Source: Providencia rettgeri
Lineage (GTDB): Bacteria; Pseudomonadota; Gammaproteobacteria; Enterobacterales; Enterobacteriaceae
Assembly: GCF_041075285.1 (NCBI RefSeq)
Contig: NZ_CP163512.1
Location: forward strand, 3,844,001 to 3,908,000
DNA length: 64,000 nt
Direction: 5' to 3'
Shown here piece after piece: positions 8,867-16,976 of this stretch (position 1 is the stretch's first letter; each line of letters begins with the position of its first letter). The notes under the pieces were generated by a model that saw only the letters and a program-made list of their open reading frames with translations, made no database searches and was not told where the DNA came from. The position numbers were made by a program, and so were the translations under genes.

Positions 8867-9212
8867 GCATCCCCCTGAGATGTTCGAAACACTTTCTATA
8901 ATGTTCGTTTTCGCTCATTTGATTGTAATCAAATTCAATTAGTATGCCAACTAATAATGCATAAAAATAACAACTGCGTGATATCGATAACAAATTTTAC
9001 ATAGGGTATTCTTTCCACCACCGCGTCGTTGACGCCACTTATCAATGCGTTGTAATGCGAATTGTTGTGCGTATAACCTGTAAGTGAATAATGATTAGCA
9101 ACGAGCGGAGGAATAAAAATACAGAAGAGAGTTAAGGGGATTATGATGAAAGACGATATTCATTAGCGTGATGGCAGGTCGTTACACTGCCATCATAACC
9201 ATAATGATTTCA
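8867..9212 (-). promoter_or_regulatory. glpD control region: GlpR-like and CRP-like sites
   Basis: Two ATGTTCG half-sites lie 21 bp apart at 8880-8886 and 8901-8907. The second extends to ATGTTCGTTTTCGCTCAT, close to the GlpR operator pattern. A symmetric TTTGA-TTGTAA-TCAAA (8918-8933) has the 5-6-5 layout of a CRP site with weak half-sites. Near the glpR end, GATGGCAG/CTGCCATC (9170-9177/9187-9194) forms a hairpin without a clear T-run. Nothing else is seen in this 346-bp stretch. Confidence 0.6.
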
Positions 9213-9971
9213 TTAGCAAAGTTCGAGCTGGACGTTATGTTGCTCAATCACTTTGAGGATACTGTCTGGTGGTTGTTTATCGGTAAATAGGTAGTCGATT
9301 AAGTTCATGTTACCGAGGTTAACCATCGCATTACGACCAAATTTAGAGTGATCAGTGACCAACATAACGCAACGTGAATTCTCAATAATTGCGCGTTTCG
9401 TACGCACTTCATGATAATCAAACTCCAGTAATGAGCCATCCATATCAATGCCGCTGATCCCAAGAATGCCGTAATCTAACCTAAATTGAGAGATAAAATC
9501 GAGCGTCGCTTCACCAACAATTCCGCCGTCACGTGAACGCACTTCGCCCCCCGCTAGAATTAAGCGGAAGTCTTCTTTTGGCATCAGTAACGTGGCAACG
9601 TTAAGGTTATTGGTCACTACCCGCAAGTTTTTATGGTTAACTAACGCATGCGCAACGGCTTCAGGTGTCGTTCCGATATCAATAAATAGTGTTGCACCAT
9701 CAGGAATTTGGCTAGCGACATGCTGCGCAATACGAGCTTTTTCATCTGACCACATGATTTTACGGTCATTATACGCCGCGTTTACGGAGCTTGAAGGCAG
9801 TGCTGCACCCCCGTGGTGCCGCTGAATTTTATTCTGCTCAGCGAGGTCATTGAGGTCTCGTCGGATGGTTTGAGGACTCACCTCAAAGTGCTCGACCAGT
9901 TCTTCAGTACTGACATATCCCTGAAGACGCACAAGTTCAACAATTGCATCATGTCTCTGGGTTTGTTTCAC
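9213..9971 (-). CDS. glpR: Glycerol-3-phosphate regulon repressor GlpR (DeoR family)
   Basis: 252-aa DeoR-family repressor, the usual length. The N-terminal winged helix-turn-helix includes VSTEELVEHFEVSPQTIRRDL (split: VSTEELVEHFEVS, PQTIRRDL; about residues 20-40). The C-terminal sugar-phosphate-binding domain has the family's DIGTTPEAVA and GEVRSRDGGIVG segments. It represses glp genes in the absence of glycerol 3-phosphate. Last gene of a glpE-glpG-glpR operon (28 bp after glpG). Its likely local target is the control region immediately downstream, in front of glpD. Confidence 0.94.
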   Translation of the reverse strand: MKQTQRHDAIVELVRLQGYVSTEELVEHFEVSPQTIRRDLNDLAEQNKIQRHHGGAALPSSSVNAAYNDRKIMWSDEKARIAQHVASQIPDGATLFIDIGTTPEAVAHALVNHKNLRVVTNNLNVATLLMPKEDFRLILAGGEVRSRDGGIVGEATLDFISQFRLDYGILGISGIDMDGSLLEFDYHEVRTKRAIIENSRCVMLVTDHSKFGRNAMVNLGNMNLIDYLFTDKQPPDSILKVIEQHNVQLELC

Positions 9972-9999
9972 AGCGTTAGCCTCTAATTATTAAAATGTA

Positions 10000-10848
10000 T
10001 TATCTGGAGCTCTGGTATTTAATAAAACTGTGCCTATTATCCCACACTCCCATCAATAAGCCGATAATTAACCCTGAAGTATGTGCGGCATTAGCAATAT
10101 GCATACCTAAAATATCGAAGTAACCGAAAAAGAGCCAGATAATTGAGAAAATCATTAACCCTCGGGGGACGTGCACGCCGCTCTCTGGGTTGCGCTCGCC
10201 AGTAAGCCAAACATAGCTGACTAAGGCATACACCACACCCGATAGACCGCCAAAGTTATTTTCACTAAATAACGATTGCCCCCAGTTACTAAACAAGGCG
10301 GAGACCAGTAAAATAGTAAACAGCTTCCCTGTACCTAGCTTGCGTTCAACTTGGCCTGCCAGAAACCACCATAGTGCAAGGTTAAATCCAATATGCGACA
10401 GTGAAAAATGTACAAACGCGGGGCTTATCCAACGCCAAAGTTCAGATTGTTGGTCGCCAATCGGCCATGCTAAGTAACGTAATACTTCAAACGCACCCGT
10501 CATTTCTACCCAAAGATATACAACAATCGATAGCAGAATAACAGCAATTGTTAGTGGGCCAGATTGTTCTTTTAAGTAGCCCCAAGTGAGAAAATTACGG
10601 TATTGAAATTGTGTATCGGCGTTACCTGTTTGCCAACTGGCAGCAAGGTAACGGGGATCATTTGGGTTTTGCAGGAAAATATCAAGTTCGTGACGGACTT
10701 GATTTAGAAATTGGTCATCTTCCAACCAAAGTTCATACAGCGCTTGTTCTTGGGAGGGCTGAAGGCTTAAATGGATATTTTGCCCCGCCATATAATCAAC
10801 AAAAGCTTGCGCCATTCTAGGGTTGGCAAAGGAAGTGATGTGGATCAT
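10000..10848 (-). CDS. glpG: Rhomboid intramembrane serine protease GlpG
   Basis: Six-helix inner-membrane protease that cleaves transmembrane substrates. 282 aa (E. coli 276). A soluble N-terminal domain (about residues 1-75) precedes the membrane core. The catalytic serine sits in GLSGVVYAL and the catalytic histidine in ANAAHTSGL; the loop-1 WR motif is seen in SELWRWISPAFVHFS. Lies between glpE (16 bp) and glpR (28 bp) in one operon, although no direct link to glycerol metabolism is known for the family. Confidence 0.95.
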   Translation of the reverse strand: MIHITSFANPRMAQAFVDYMAGQNIHLSLQPSQEQALYELWLEDDQFLNQVRHELDIFLQNPNDPRYLAASWQTGNADTQFQYRNFLTWGYLKEQSGPLTIAVILLSIVVYLWVEMTGAFEVLRYLAWPIGDQQSELWRWISPAFVHFSLSHIGFNLALWWFLAGQVERKLGTGKLFTILLVSALFSNWGQSLFSENNFGGLSGVVYALVSYVWLTGERNPESGVHVPRGLMIFSIIWLFFGYFDILGMHIANAAHTSGLIIGLLMGVWDNRHSFIKYQSSR

Positions 10849-10864
10849 GAATGTATTTTCTCGT

Positions 10865-11188
10865 CTAGAGCGCCGTGACGGCTTGTGGATATTCCCTTAA
10901 CCAAGCTTCAAACCCGCCATTAATGCTGTAAACAGATTCATAGCCAATGTTGATCAGATACTGTGCCGCCCCTTGGCTGCTGTGCCCGTGGTAGCACATA
11001 ACCATAACGGGCTGTTCATAATCCGTTTGTTCTAAAAATTGACTGAGCGACTCATTGGTAAGGTGATAAGCACCGCTGGCGTGGCCTGCACGGAAGCTCT
11101 GTGGGTCACGTACATCAACAAGTACGGCCGTGTTTTCTAACCAATGTTGGTAAGCCTGTTCTGGTGTTAGTGTCTCAAAATGGTCCAT
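10865..11188 (-). CDS. glpE: Thiosulfate sulfurtransferase GlpE (single-domain rhodanese)
   Basis: 107-aa cytoplasmic rhodanese that transfers sulfane sulfur from thiosulfate to acceptors such as cyanide or thioredoxin. The active-site loop CYHGHSSQG holds the catalytic cysteine (about residue 65), and [13 protein letters not shown] is the typical N-terminal rhodanese motif. First gene of glpEGR. A hairpin after nfuA separates it from the gene upstream. Confidence 0.94.
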   Translation of the reverse strand: MDHFETLTPEQAYQHWLENTAVLVDVRDPQSFRAGHASGAYHLTNESLSQFLEQTDYEQPVMVMCYHGHSSQGAAQYLINIGYESVYSINGGFEAWLREYPQAVTAL

Positions 11189-11232
11189 AAAATACCGAAT
11201 ATAAAGGGGAAAACCTGATAAAAGACAAATTC

Positions 11233-11260
11233 GGCACCTGTAAACAGAAAAACAGGTGCC
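11233..11260 (-). terminator. Hairpin after nfuA
   Basis: GGCACCTG / CAGGTGCC (11233-11240/11253-11260), an 8-bp perfect stem. Read on the minus strand it lies 15 bp past the nfuA stop and is followed by GAATTTGTCTTTT. It is a probable intrinsic terminator between nfuA and glpEGR. Confidence 0.6.
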
Positions 11261-11275
11261 AGATATTCATGGCAA

Positions 11276-11854
11276 TTAGTAGAAAGAGTGCTCGCCACGT
11301 TGGTGTTCAGTTAGGTCTTTAACGCCTTTTAACTCACCATCAAACATTTTCAGTAATTCTTTTTCAATACCTTCTTTTAAGGTGACATCGACCATTGAAC
11401 AACCGTTACAACCACCACCAAATTGCAAGATAGCAAAGCCGTCATCGGTGATTTCCATAAGAGAAACACGACCGCCATGGCTAGCTAATTGCGGGTTAAT
11501 TTGTGATTGTAAAACGTACTCAACACGCTCGATTAATGGTGCATCATCAGAGACTTTGCGCATTTTCGCGTTTGGCGCTTTTAGGGTTAGTTGTGAGCCC
11601 AATTGGTCGGTAACGAAATCAATTTCAGCTTCTTCCAAGAAAGGTGCACTAATTTCATCAACATAAGCAGATAATTTTTCAAACTTCAATTCTTTATCTG
11701 TTGCTTCAACAGCACCTGGTGGGCAGTATGACACGCCACACTCAGCTGTTGGTGTACCCGGGTTGATGACAAATACACGGATTTGGGTTCCTGGCTCTTG
11801 GTTTTCCAACAACTTGGCAAAGTGAGCCTGTGCTGCTTCAGTAATATTAATCAT
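11276..11854 (-). CDS. nfuA: Fe-S biogenesis protein NfuA
   Basis: Carrier that receives a [4Fe-4S] cluster and delivers it to apoproteins, important under oxidative or iron stress. The N-terminal A-type-like domain (about residues 1-100) is degenerate as usual. The C-terminal Nfu domain keeps the cluster-binding CxxC in GGGCNGCSM. An ATG two codons upstream (11860) is possible, but the GAG ribosome site is too close to it (3 nt) and well spaced (9 nt) for the ATG at 11854. Genomic order gntX-nfuA with divergent bioH is as in E. coli. Confidence 0.95.
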   Translation of the reverse strand: MINITEAAQAHFAKLLENQEPGTQIRVFVINPGTPTAECGVSYCPPGAVEATDKELKFEKLSAYVDEISAPFLEEAEIDFVTDQLGSQLTLKAPNAKMRKVSDDAPLIERVEYVLQSQINPQLASHGGRVSLMEITDDGFAILQFGGGCNGCSMVDVTLKEGIEKELLKMFDGELKGVKDLTEHQRGEHSFY

Positions 11855-11917
11855 AATCATTTGCTCAATAATAGTTGACTGCTTTAGTTGGTTATAATAC
11901 GCCCATTTACCCCTTTC

Positions 11918-12601
11918 CTACAAGGTGCGACAGAGTGACCACGCATCAACAGTTCGCGCACCCGCACAAATCAACAATTGTGCCGCAGCATTCATTGTCG
12001 AACCTGTTGTAATCACATCATCCAAAATGGCGATATGTAGGCCAGAAACGCGAGTTTCTAAGGTAAACGCTCCCTTTAGGTTTTTTCGGCGATGTTCACG
12101 TTTTAATGTAATCTGCGCCAGTGTATCACGACTACGGAGTAATGAATTTCGCGAATAGGGGATATTTAACCATCGGGATAAATTTTCGCCTATTAATGCC
12201 ATGTGGTCAAATCCTCGCCACCACAACCGGTGACGATGCAACGGGACAGTCATTATCAGATCGGGTTTTTGCCAAGTATTTTCGCGGTAACCCCGTAACC
12301 AAAATAAAACAAAAATGCGCGCTAAAGGGAAAGCAAGCTGCGATTGTTGGTGAAACTTAAAGTGATGAATAAGCCTACGTAGTGGAGCTTGATAGGGTGA
12401 TACGGTGATTAAACACTGCCAAGGGGGAGGCTGCTTCAAGCAGCGTCCGCAGTGTTGCATTGCGGACTCGCAGGGGAGTGCGCAACGTGGGCAGCACTTT
12501 GGCATCGACGGTAAGCTTTTTAGGCAAAAACTACAAATGCCTTGGCAACCTAATTTTAGTGATTGATGGCATAGCCAACATGCCCCTTCCATTGATAGCA
12601 T
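11918..12601 (-). CDS. gntX: ComF/GntX family phosphoribosyltransferase-like protein
   Basis: About 227 aa. The N-terminal part has paired cysteines of a zinc-ribbon type (CWLC, CSFC, CCPRC, CGRC). The C-terminal part has a type-I phosphoribosyltransferase PRPP loop, IAILDDVITTGSTM, with the usual ending WSLCRTL. ComF proteins act in DNA uptake in competent bacteria; in enterics (GntX/YhgH) use of DNA as nutrient has been proposed. Start: GTG at 12607 or ATG at 12601; the GGA site is better spaced for the ATG. Divergent from bioH, 53 bp apart. Confidence 0.88.
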   Translation of the reverse strand: MLSMEGACWLCHQSLKLGCQGICSFCLKSLPSMPKCCPRCALPCESAMQHCGRCLKQPPPWQCLITVSPYQAPLRRLIHHFKFHQQSQLAFPLARIFVLFWLRGYRENTWQKPDLIMTVPLHRHRLWWRGFDHMALIGENLSRWLNIPYSRNSLLRSRDTLAQITLKREHRRKNLKGAFTLETRVSGLHIAILDDVITTGSTMNAAAQLLICAGARTVDAWSLCRTL

Positions 12602-12654
12602 AGTCACATTCCGTTAAAAATAATGGCTGAGAAATAATCCAAGAGAGTGTAACT

Positions 12655-13431
12655 ATGGCAACGTTATATTGGCAGACTGTCGGTGAAGGAAAACAAGATC
12701 TTGTGTTGCTGCATGGATGGGGGCTGAATGGGCATGTTTGGCAAACAATTATTCCTCGAATCGCTTCGCATTTTCGGGTTCATTTAGTTGACTTGCCGGG
12801 TTATGGTCGAAGCCAAGGTTTTTCGCCCATGAATATTCAATCCATGGCGAATATTTTGTGGGAACACGGGCCAAAAAACGCGATTTGGCTAGGGTGGTCA
12901 CTGGGGGGGTTAGTCGCCAGTCGTATTGCATTGGATCATCCTGATGAAGTTCAAGGGCTGATTACCGTTGCGTCGTCACCTTGTTTCAAGGCTGAGGAGC
13001 ACTGGGCGGGTATTCGTCCCGAAGTTTTATTGGGTTTTGAACAACAGCTGTCCGCCGACTTTCATCGAACCGTCGAACGTTTTTTGGCCTTACAAACCTT
13101 AGGAACTGAAAGCGCTCGCAACGATGCTCGCACCTTAAAATCAGTGGTGCTTGAGCAGCCTATTCCGGCGGTGGAAACGCTAAATGCAGGTCTTGAATCG
13201 TTGCGAACAGAAGATTTACGGGAGGAATTGAAAAGTCTGCCAGTGCCGTTCTTACGCATTTATGGTTACCTCGATGGTCTCGTGCCTCGCAAGGTGGTCC
13301 CCATATTGGATAAACTTTACCCCGACTCTCCGTCCGTGATTATGCGTAATAGCGCCCACGCACCATTTATTTCGCATCCCGATGAGTTTTGTGAATATCT
13401 GCTAGATTTTCAAAGCCGCTTGGCAGAATAG
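12655..13431 (+). CDS. bioH: Pimeloyl-ACP methyl ester carboxylesterase BioH
   Basis: Cytosolic alpha/beta hydrolase that removes the methyl group from pimeloyl-ACP methyl ester, ending the BioC-BioH branch of pimelate synthesis for biotin. 258 aa (E. coli 256). Nucleophile elbow GWSLGGLVA (Ser about residue 82), oxyanion region [10 protein letters not shown], acid in GYLDGLVPR, and catalytic His in [25 protein letters not shown] precedes the ATG. Downstream the same frame stays open past the TAG for 40 codons (see the remnant). Confidence 0.95.
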   Translation: MATLYWQTVGEGKQDLVLLHGWGLNGHVWQTIIPRIASHFRVHLVDLPGYGRSQGFSPMNIQSMANILWEHGPKNAIWLGWSLGGLVASRIALDHPDEVQGLITVASSPCFKAEEHWAGIRPEVLLGFEQQLSADFHRTVERFLALQTLGTESARNDARTLKSVVLEQPIPAVETLNAGLESLRTEDLREELKSLPVPFLRIYGYLDGLVPRKVVPILDKLYPDSPSVIMRNSAHAPFISHPDEFCEYLLDFQSRLAE

Positions 13432-13554
13432 ATAGAACTATCGCGAAATCAGTGGAAATTCCCAAATGAGCTTCCCTTTGGTTTAGAGCAGGTGATGACG
13501 GATCGCTGGTTACAAGAACACTTAGGGACTCCACTTGTCAGTGAACTTGAATAG
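13432..13554 (+). pseudogene. Short coding-like remnant after bioH (uncertain)
   Basis: In the same frame as bioH, immediately after its TAG, 40 sense codons read on to a TAG at 13552 with protein-like composition (for example [17 protein letters not shown]). No start codon or ribosome site fits, and BioH is already full length, so this is not a BioH extension. A second small frame starts at the ATG at 13561 (about 45 codons). In E. coli, a gene of the Rpn (yhgA) type lies between bioH and feo; whether this is the decayed end of some such gene cannot be shown from sequence alone. Nothing else is seen up to feoC. Confidence 0.2.
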
Positions 13555-13780
13555 ACGGTTATGGGAATTAATTTTGGAAAGATTGATGTATTTTCCATAA
13601 CGCTTCCAAATGTAGATAAAAGAATAGCATTATCAATGCGCTATGGTTATAAAAAATTGAATGTTAACCGTGTTACTTTTTCCTGTACGGGCGTTTAGAG
13701 TTAAAAATGAAGAAAATAAAAACCTCATTCCCTTTAGCCAGCGGGTAAAAAATCAACCCATACAAACATATCTGCCCAGC

Positions 13781-14014
13781 TTACTTTATCTTATAAACAA
13801 AGTGAGCGCAGTCAGTGCTTTCGGGGCAGCCTTTGCAGCTTGGGCCGGATAAGCAGGCGCTTATATCTACCTGCTCAATTTTTCCTAGGCTCTCTAACTT
13901 CTCCACCATTGCTTTTATCATGGGTGCAGGAGTATTTAGCCTTTCACTGAGTAACGCGATGTCAGCTTGCCCATATAAAGCAATCAAATCTCTCACTTGT
14001 AGCAAGCTGACCAT
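13781..14014 (-). CDS. feoC: Ferrous iron transport regulator FeoC
   Basis: 77-aa winged-helix protein. The N-terminus (about residues 1-50) is the helix-turn-helix, and four cysteines in a CLSGPSCKGCPESTDC pattern near the C-terminus are the presumed Fe-S ligands. FeoC stabilises or regulates FeoB in enteric bacteria. Last gene of feoABC, 26 bp after feoB. Many annotation tools miss it because of its size; the cysteine pattern and position make the call firm. Confidence 0.9.
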   Translation of the reverse strand: MVSLLQVRDLIALYGQADIALLSERLNTPAPMIKAMVEKLESLGKIEQVDISACLSGPSCKGCPESTDCAHFVYKIK

Positions 14015-14040
14015 CGTTTAGCCCTTTTATGTCTATTTGC

Positions 14041-16359
14041 CTAGTGGCAAGCAGTGTTTGAACAGCCAGAGCACTGCTGTGCGGTTTTACTTTTAATATT
14101 CAAAGTCACGCGGCTACGCATACGGCGTAGGAGCATGAATAGCGCAATATTAAACACCAAGACAGCCAAAATAGTGATTAAGCTACTTTGTGGGTGCTCA
14201 CGGAAAGTGGCGATTTGGTAAAACAGTGCTGATAGGCTATAGGCCACATTCAACCCCCAAAAGATGGAGAAACTCATCCAACTTTTATTGGTTTCACGGG
14301 CGATAGCTCCCATCACCGACACACATGGAACATAGAGCAGGACGAAAATCAGGTAACTATAAGCAGCAATACCGGAACCAAATTTCGCGGCCATGGTGCC
14401 CATAGAACCAGATTCCATTTCCCCATCACCTTTACTGGCTTCAATAGGATTTGATAGCGCACTCAAGGTGAACGTTTCTTTTAAACTGTCCCATGTTTCA
14501 GATACCGCATCTTCCAGTTCATCCCATAAGCTAAAGGACTCTGCATCGAAGGGTTCTGATGTAATGGCTTCAGCGGTATAAAGAGTGTTAAGTGTCCCAA
14601 CGACCACCTCTTTTGCCATTGCACCCGTGATTAAACCGACCGTTGCTTGCCAATTATCCGCATGAACACCGATAGGCTGTAATGCTGGGGTGATCACTTT
14701 ACTGACGGAGGCTAGCGCCGAATCATTAATATTATCAACAGGTTTACCCGAAAATGAAAAGCTATTTAAGGCACCAATAAAGATACTCGCCACGACGATG
14801 ACTTTACCCGCGCGTACCACGAAACCTTTTAAGCGTTGCCAGGTTTGAATTAATAAAGTTTTAGCGTGTGGAACGTGGTAAACCGGTAACTCCATCACAA
14901 ATGGTGATGCTTCACCACGCATGAGTGTGTGTTTAAGCAAAAGCCCTGTGAGGATAGCGACGACAATTCCTAAAATATACAGGGAGAACACCACACTCGC
15001 GCCATTTTTACCAAAGAAAGCCGCGGAAAATACCGCAAAGATTGCTAGCCTTGCACCACAAGACATAAATGGTGCCATGAGCACGGTAATTAGCCTTTCT
15101 CGTGGCGCATCAAGGGTACGAGCGCCCATAATCGACGGGACGTTACAACCAAAACCGACGATTAATGGCACAAAGGATTTGCCCGGTAAACCTAGCGCCT
15201 GCATTAATCTATCCATCACGAAAGCCGCACGTGCCATATAGCCTGAGTCTTCAAGGATGGAAAGGAACAGGTACATCATCCCGATTTGTGGAACTAATGG
15301 CAGAACGGTGTTAATACCGCCACCAACACCTTGAGCCAAGAAGATAGTGAGCCAATCAGGAAAACTAAAGTATGCACCAACCCATTGAATACCATGAATA
15401 AATATAGCCTCTGATGCTCCCTCAAAGAAAGGTTGCAGAGCGCCACCAATATTGATGGCAAGGACGAACATTAGGTACATCACAAACAAGAAAATTGGCA
15501 CACCTAACCAGCGGTTGAGGATAAATTTATCCAGAGATTGCGTTAGGCGGTTAGGTTCAGCTGCGCTATTGTTGATCGCCCCTTGGCAGATGGTGGCGAT
15601 GGATTGATAACGGGCATCGGCAATTAATAGTTCAGGCTCTTCATTTAGCGTTTCATTGAGCTGCTGGCGAGTGACTTGTAATTGCGCGTCAGAAATTTCA
15701 GCGCGTTGTCGACTATAAATATCCCCTTCAAGGATTTGCAAAGCTAACCAGCGGCGTTGTTGGTGGCTAAATTGTTGAGCTGAGATTTGTTCAGACAATG
15801 AATCAACAGCTTGTAATAATTGTGGTGGATATTCAACAAGGGCTTTTTGGTTATTTTGCGGATGAGTATCAATGGTTTTTTTCAATTTATCGATACCTGT
15901 GGCACGAGTTGAAACCATTGGGATAACTGGACAACCCAGTTGTTTTTCCAGTTCAGCAATATCAATATCAATGTGTTGGCTTTTGGCAATATCCAACATA
16001 TTCAGGGCGACAATACATGGCACGCCTAATTCAACTAACTGTAGTGTTAGGTAGAGGTTACGCTCAAGGTTCGAAGCATCAACAACGTTAATCAGCATGT
16101 CGGCTTCACCACTTAAAATAAAGTAGCAGGCAATTTGTTCGTCGAGGGAGGTTTGCTCAGAAATCGTGGTGAGGGAGTAGGTGCCGGGGAGGTCGACAAG
16201 CTCAATTTTGTGGTCATCCGTGTGGAAGCGGCCAACTTTGCGCTCAACCGTGACGCCTGCCCAGTTACCGACGCGTTGTCTTGACCCTGTTAGCTGGTTA
16301 AAAAGAGTTGTTTTACCTGCATTGGGGTTACCAATTAAGCCGATAGTCAATCGTTTCAT
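14041..16359 (-). CDS. feoB: Fe(II) transporter FeoB
   Basis: Inner-membrane ferrous iron transporter of 772 aa (E. coli 773). N-terminal G domain: G1 GNPNAGKTT (about residues 8-16), G3 DLPGTYSL and G4 NMLD, followed by the helical GDI region and a C-terminal membrane domain with two Gate segments (for example GFGCNVPSIMGAR and YVPCVSVMGAIA). The frame opens 17 codons earlier, but MKRLTIGLIGN at 16359 matches FeoB proteins. The C-terminus ends in CSGCSNTACH, a cysteine-rich tail also seen in other enteric FeoB. The start lies 28 bp after the feoA stop. Confidence 0.95.
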   Translation of the reverse strand: MKRLTIGLIGNPNAGKTTLFNQLTGSRQRVGNWAGVTVERKVGRFHTDDHKIELVDLPGTYSLTTISEQTSLDEQIACYFILSGEADMLINVVDASNLERNLYLTLQLVELGVPCIVALNMLDIAKSQHIDIDIAELEKQLGCPVIPMVSTRATGIDKLKKTIDTHPQNNQKALVEYPPQLLQAVDSLSEQISAQQFSHQQRRWLALQILEGDIYSRQRAEISDAQLQVTRQQLNETLNEEPELLIADARYQSIATICQGAINNSAAEPNRLTQSLDKFILNRWLGVPIFLFVMYLMFVLAINIGGALQPFFEGASEAIFIHGIQWVGAYFSFPDWLTIFLAQGVGGGINTVLPLVPQIGMMYLFLSILEDSGYMARAAFVMDRLMQALGLPGKSFVPLIVGFGCNVPSIMGARTLDAPRERLITVLMAPFMSCGARLAIFAVFSAAFFGKNGASVVFSLYILGIVVAILTGLLLKHTLMRGEASPFVMELPVYHVPHAKTLLIQTWQRLKGFVVRAGKVIVVASIFIGALNSFSFSGKPVDNINDSALASVSKVITPALQPIGVHADNWQATVGLITGAMAKEVVVGTLNTLYTAEAITSEPFDAESFSLWDELEDAVSETWDSLKETFTLSALSNPIEASKGDGEMESGSMGTMAAKFGSGIAAYSYLIFVLLYVPCVSVMGAIARETNKSWMSFSIFWGLNVAYSLSALFYQIATFREHPQSSLITILAVLVFNIALFMLLRRMRSRVTLNIKSKTAQQCSGCSNTACH

Positions 16360-16387
16360 AGTGTTTGCCAATAATAAAAAAGAAGAC

Positions 16388-16618
16388 TTAAGCGGTAGGC
16401 GCTTCATCAAGGTTTAGTAGGGCGAGATCCTTTTTGCGTAGCACTAAGCTGACGCGGTGGGTTTCTATTTGAACAGGATCGCCAAAAGGCGCTAAACGCA
16501 CCACTTTAAAAACGGAGCCCGGCAATAAACCGAGAGACAATAATTTTTGACGATATGCAGGGCTGATTTCGGGGGAAAAACCCAGAATTTTGTAACTGCA
16601 TTGAGGAAGTATAGCCAT
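16388..16618 (-). CDS. feoA: Ferrous iron transport accessory protein FeoA
   Basis: 76-aa SH3-like cytosolic protein needed for FeoB function. The family pattern [20 protein letters not shown] is seen in the middle, followed by [18 protein letters not shown]. First gene of feoABC. The upstream region carries FNR- and Fur-like sites, consistent with use of Fe2+ under anaerobic, iron-poor conditions. Confidence 0.94.
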   Translation of the reverse strand: MAILPQCSYKILGFSPEISPAYRQKLLSLGLLPGSVFKVVRLAPFGDPVQIETHRVSLVLRKKDLALLNLDEAPTA

Positions 16619-16976
16619 GGTGTCTTCCTATTCTCTTCCTAACGATTTAATTCATAATGATACTGATAATTATTGTTAGAAAAGTTTCTATCTACAAGAA
16701 AAACGTTGAGTAAAACAAAAATAAATCTAATTAACAATGAGAATCATAATCATCCATCTTCTATTATATTTAGCCTCTTTTTTCGTCATTTTGACTTGAT
16801 GTGGATCAACGAAGCATGGAGTTGACGGTGTTTTTTCGCTGATGTGGGGATTGTGGGAAAAGAATCAAGTAGGTTGGTTTTTGTACAGTATATTGAGTTT
16901 ATTTATATAGTGGCGAAGATATTTCTGATAAAGACAATACCCCAATAAGTTTATTGGGGTATTGGTCTTAATTAGA
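16619..16976 (-). promoter_or_regulatory. feo control region: FNR box and Fur-like boxes; tex hairpin
   Basis: A perfect FNR site TTGAT-GTGG-ATCAA lies at 16796-16809. Fur-like AT-rich sequence with GATAAT/AATCAT motifs occurs at about 16655-16673 (AATGATACTGATAATTATT) and 16733-16752 (AATGAGAATCATAATCATCC region). At the other end, AATACCCCAATAA/TTATTGGGGTATT (about 16937-16963) forms a strong hairpin just after the tex stop, with only a weak T-run on the tex strand. Confidence 0.7.

Noticed and set aside
12121..12360. Plus-strand open frame inside gntX
   Set aside because: Antisense to a conserved gene; no start site and no recognisable sequence.
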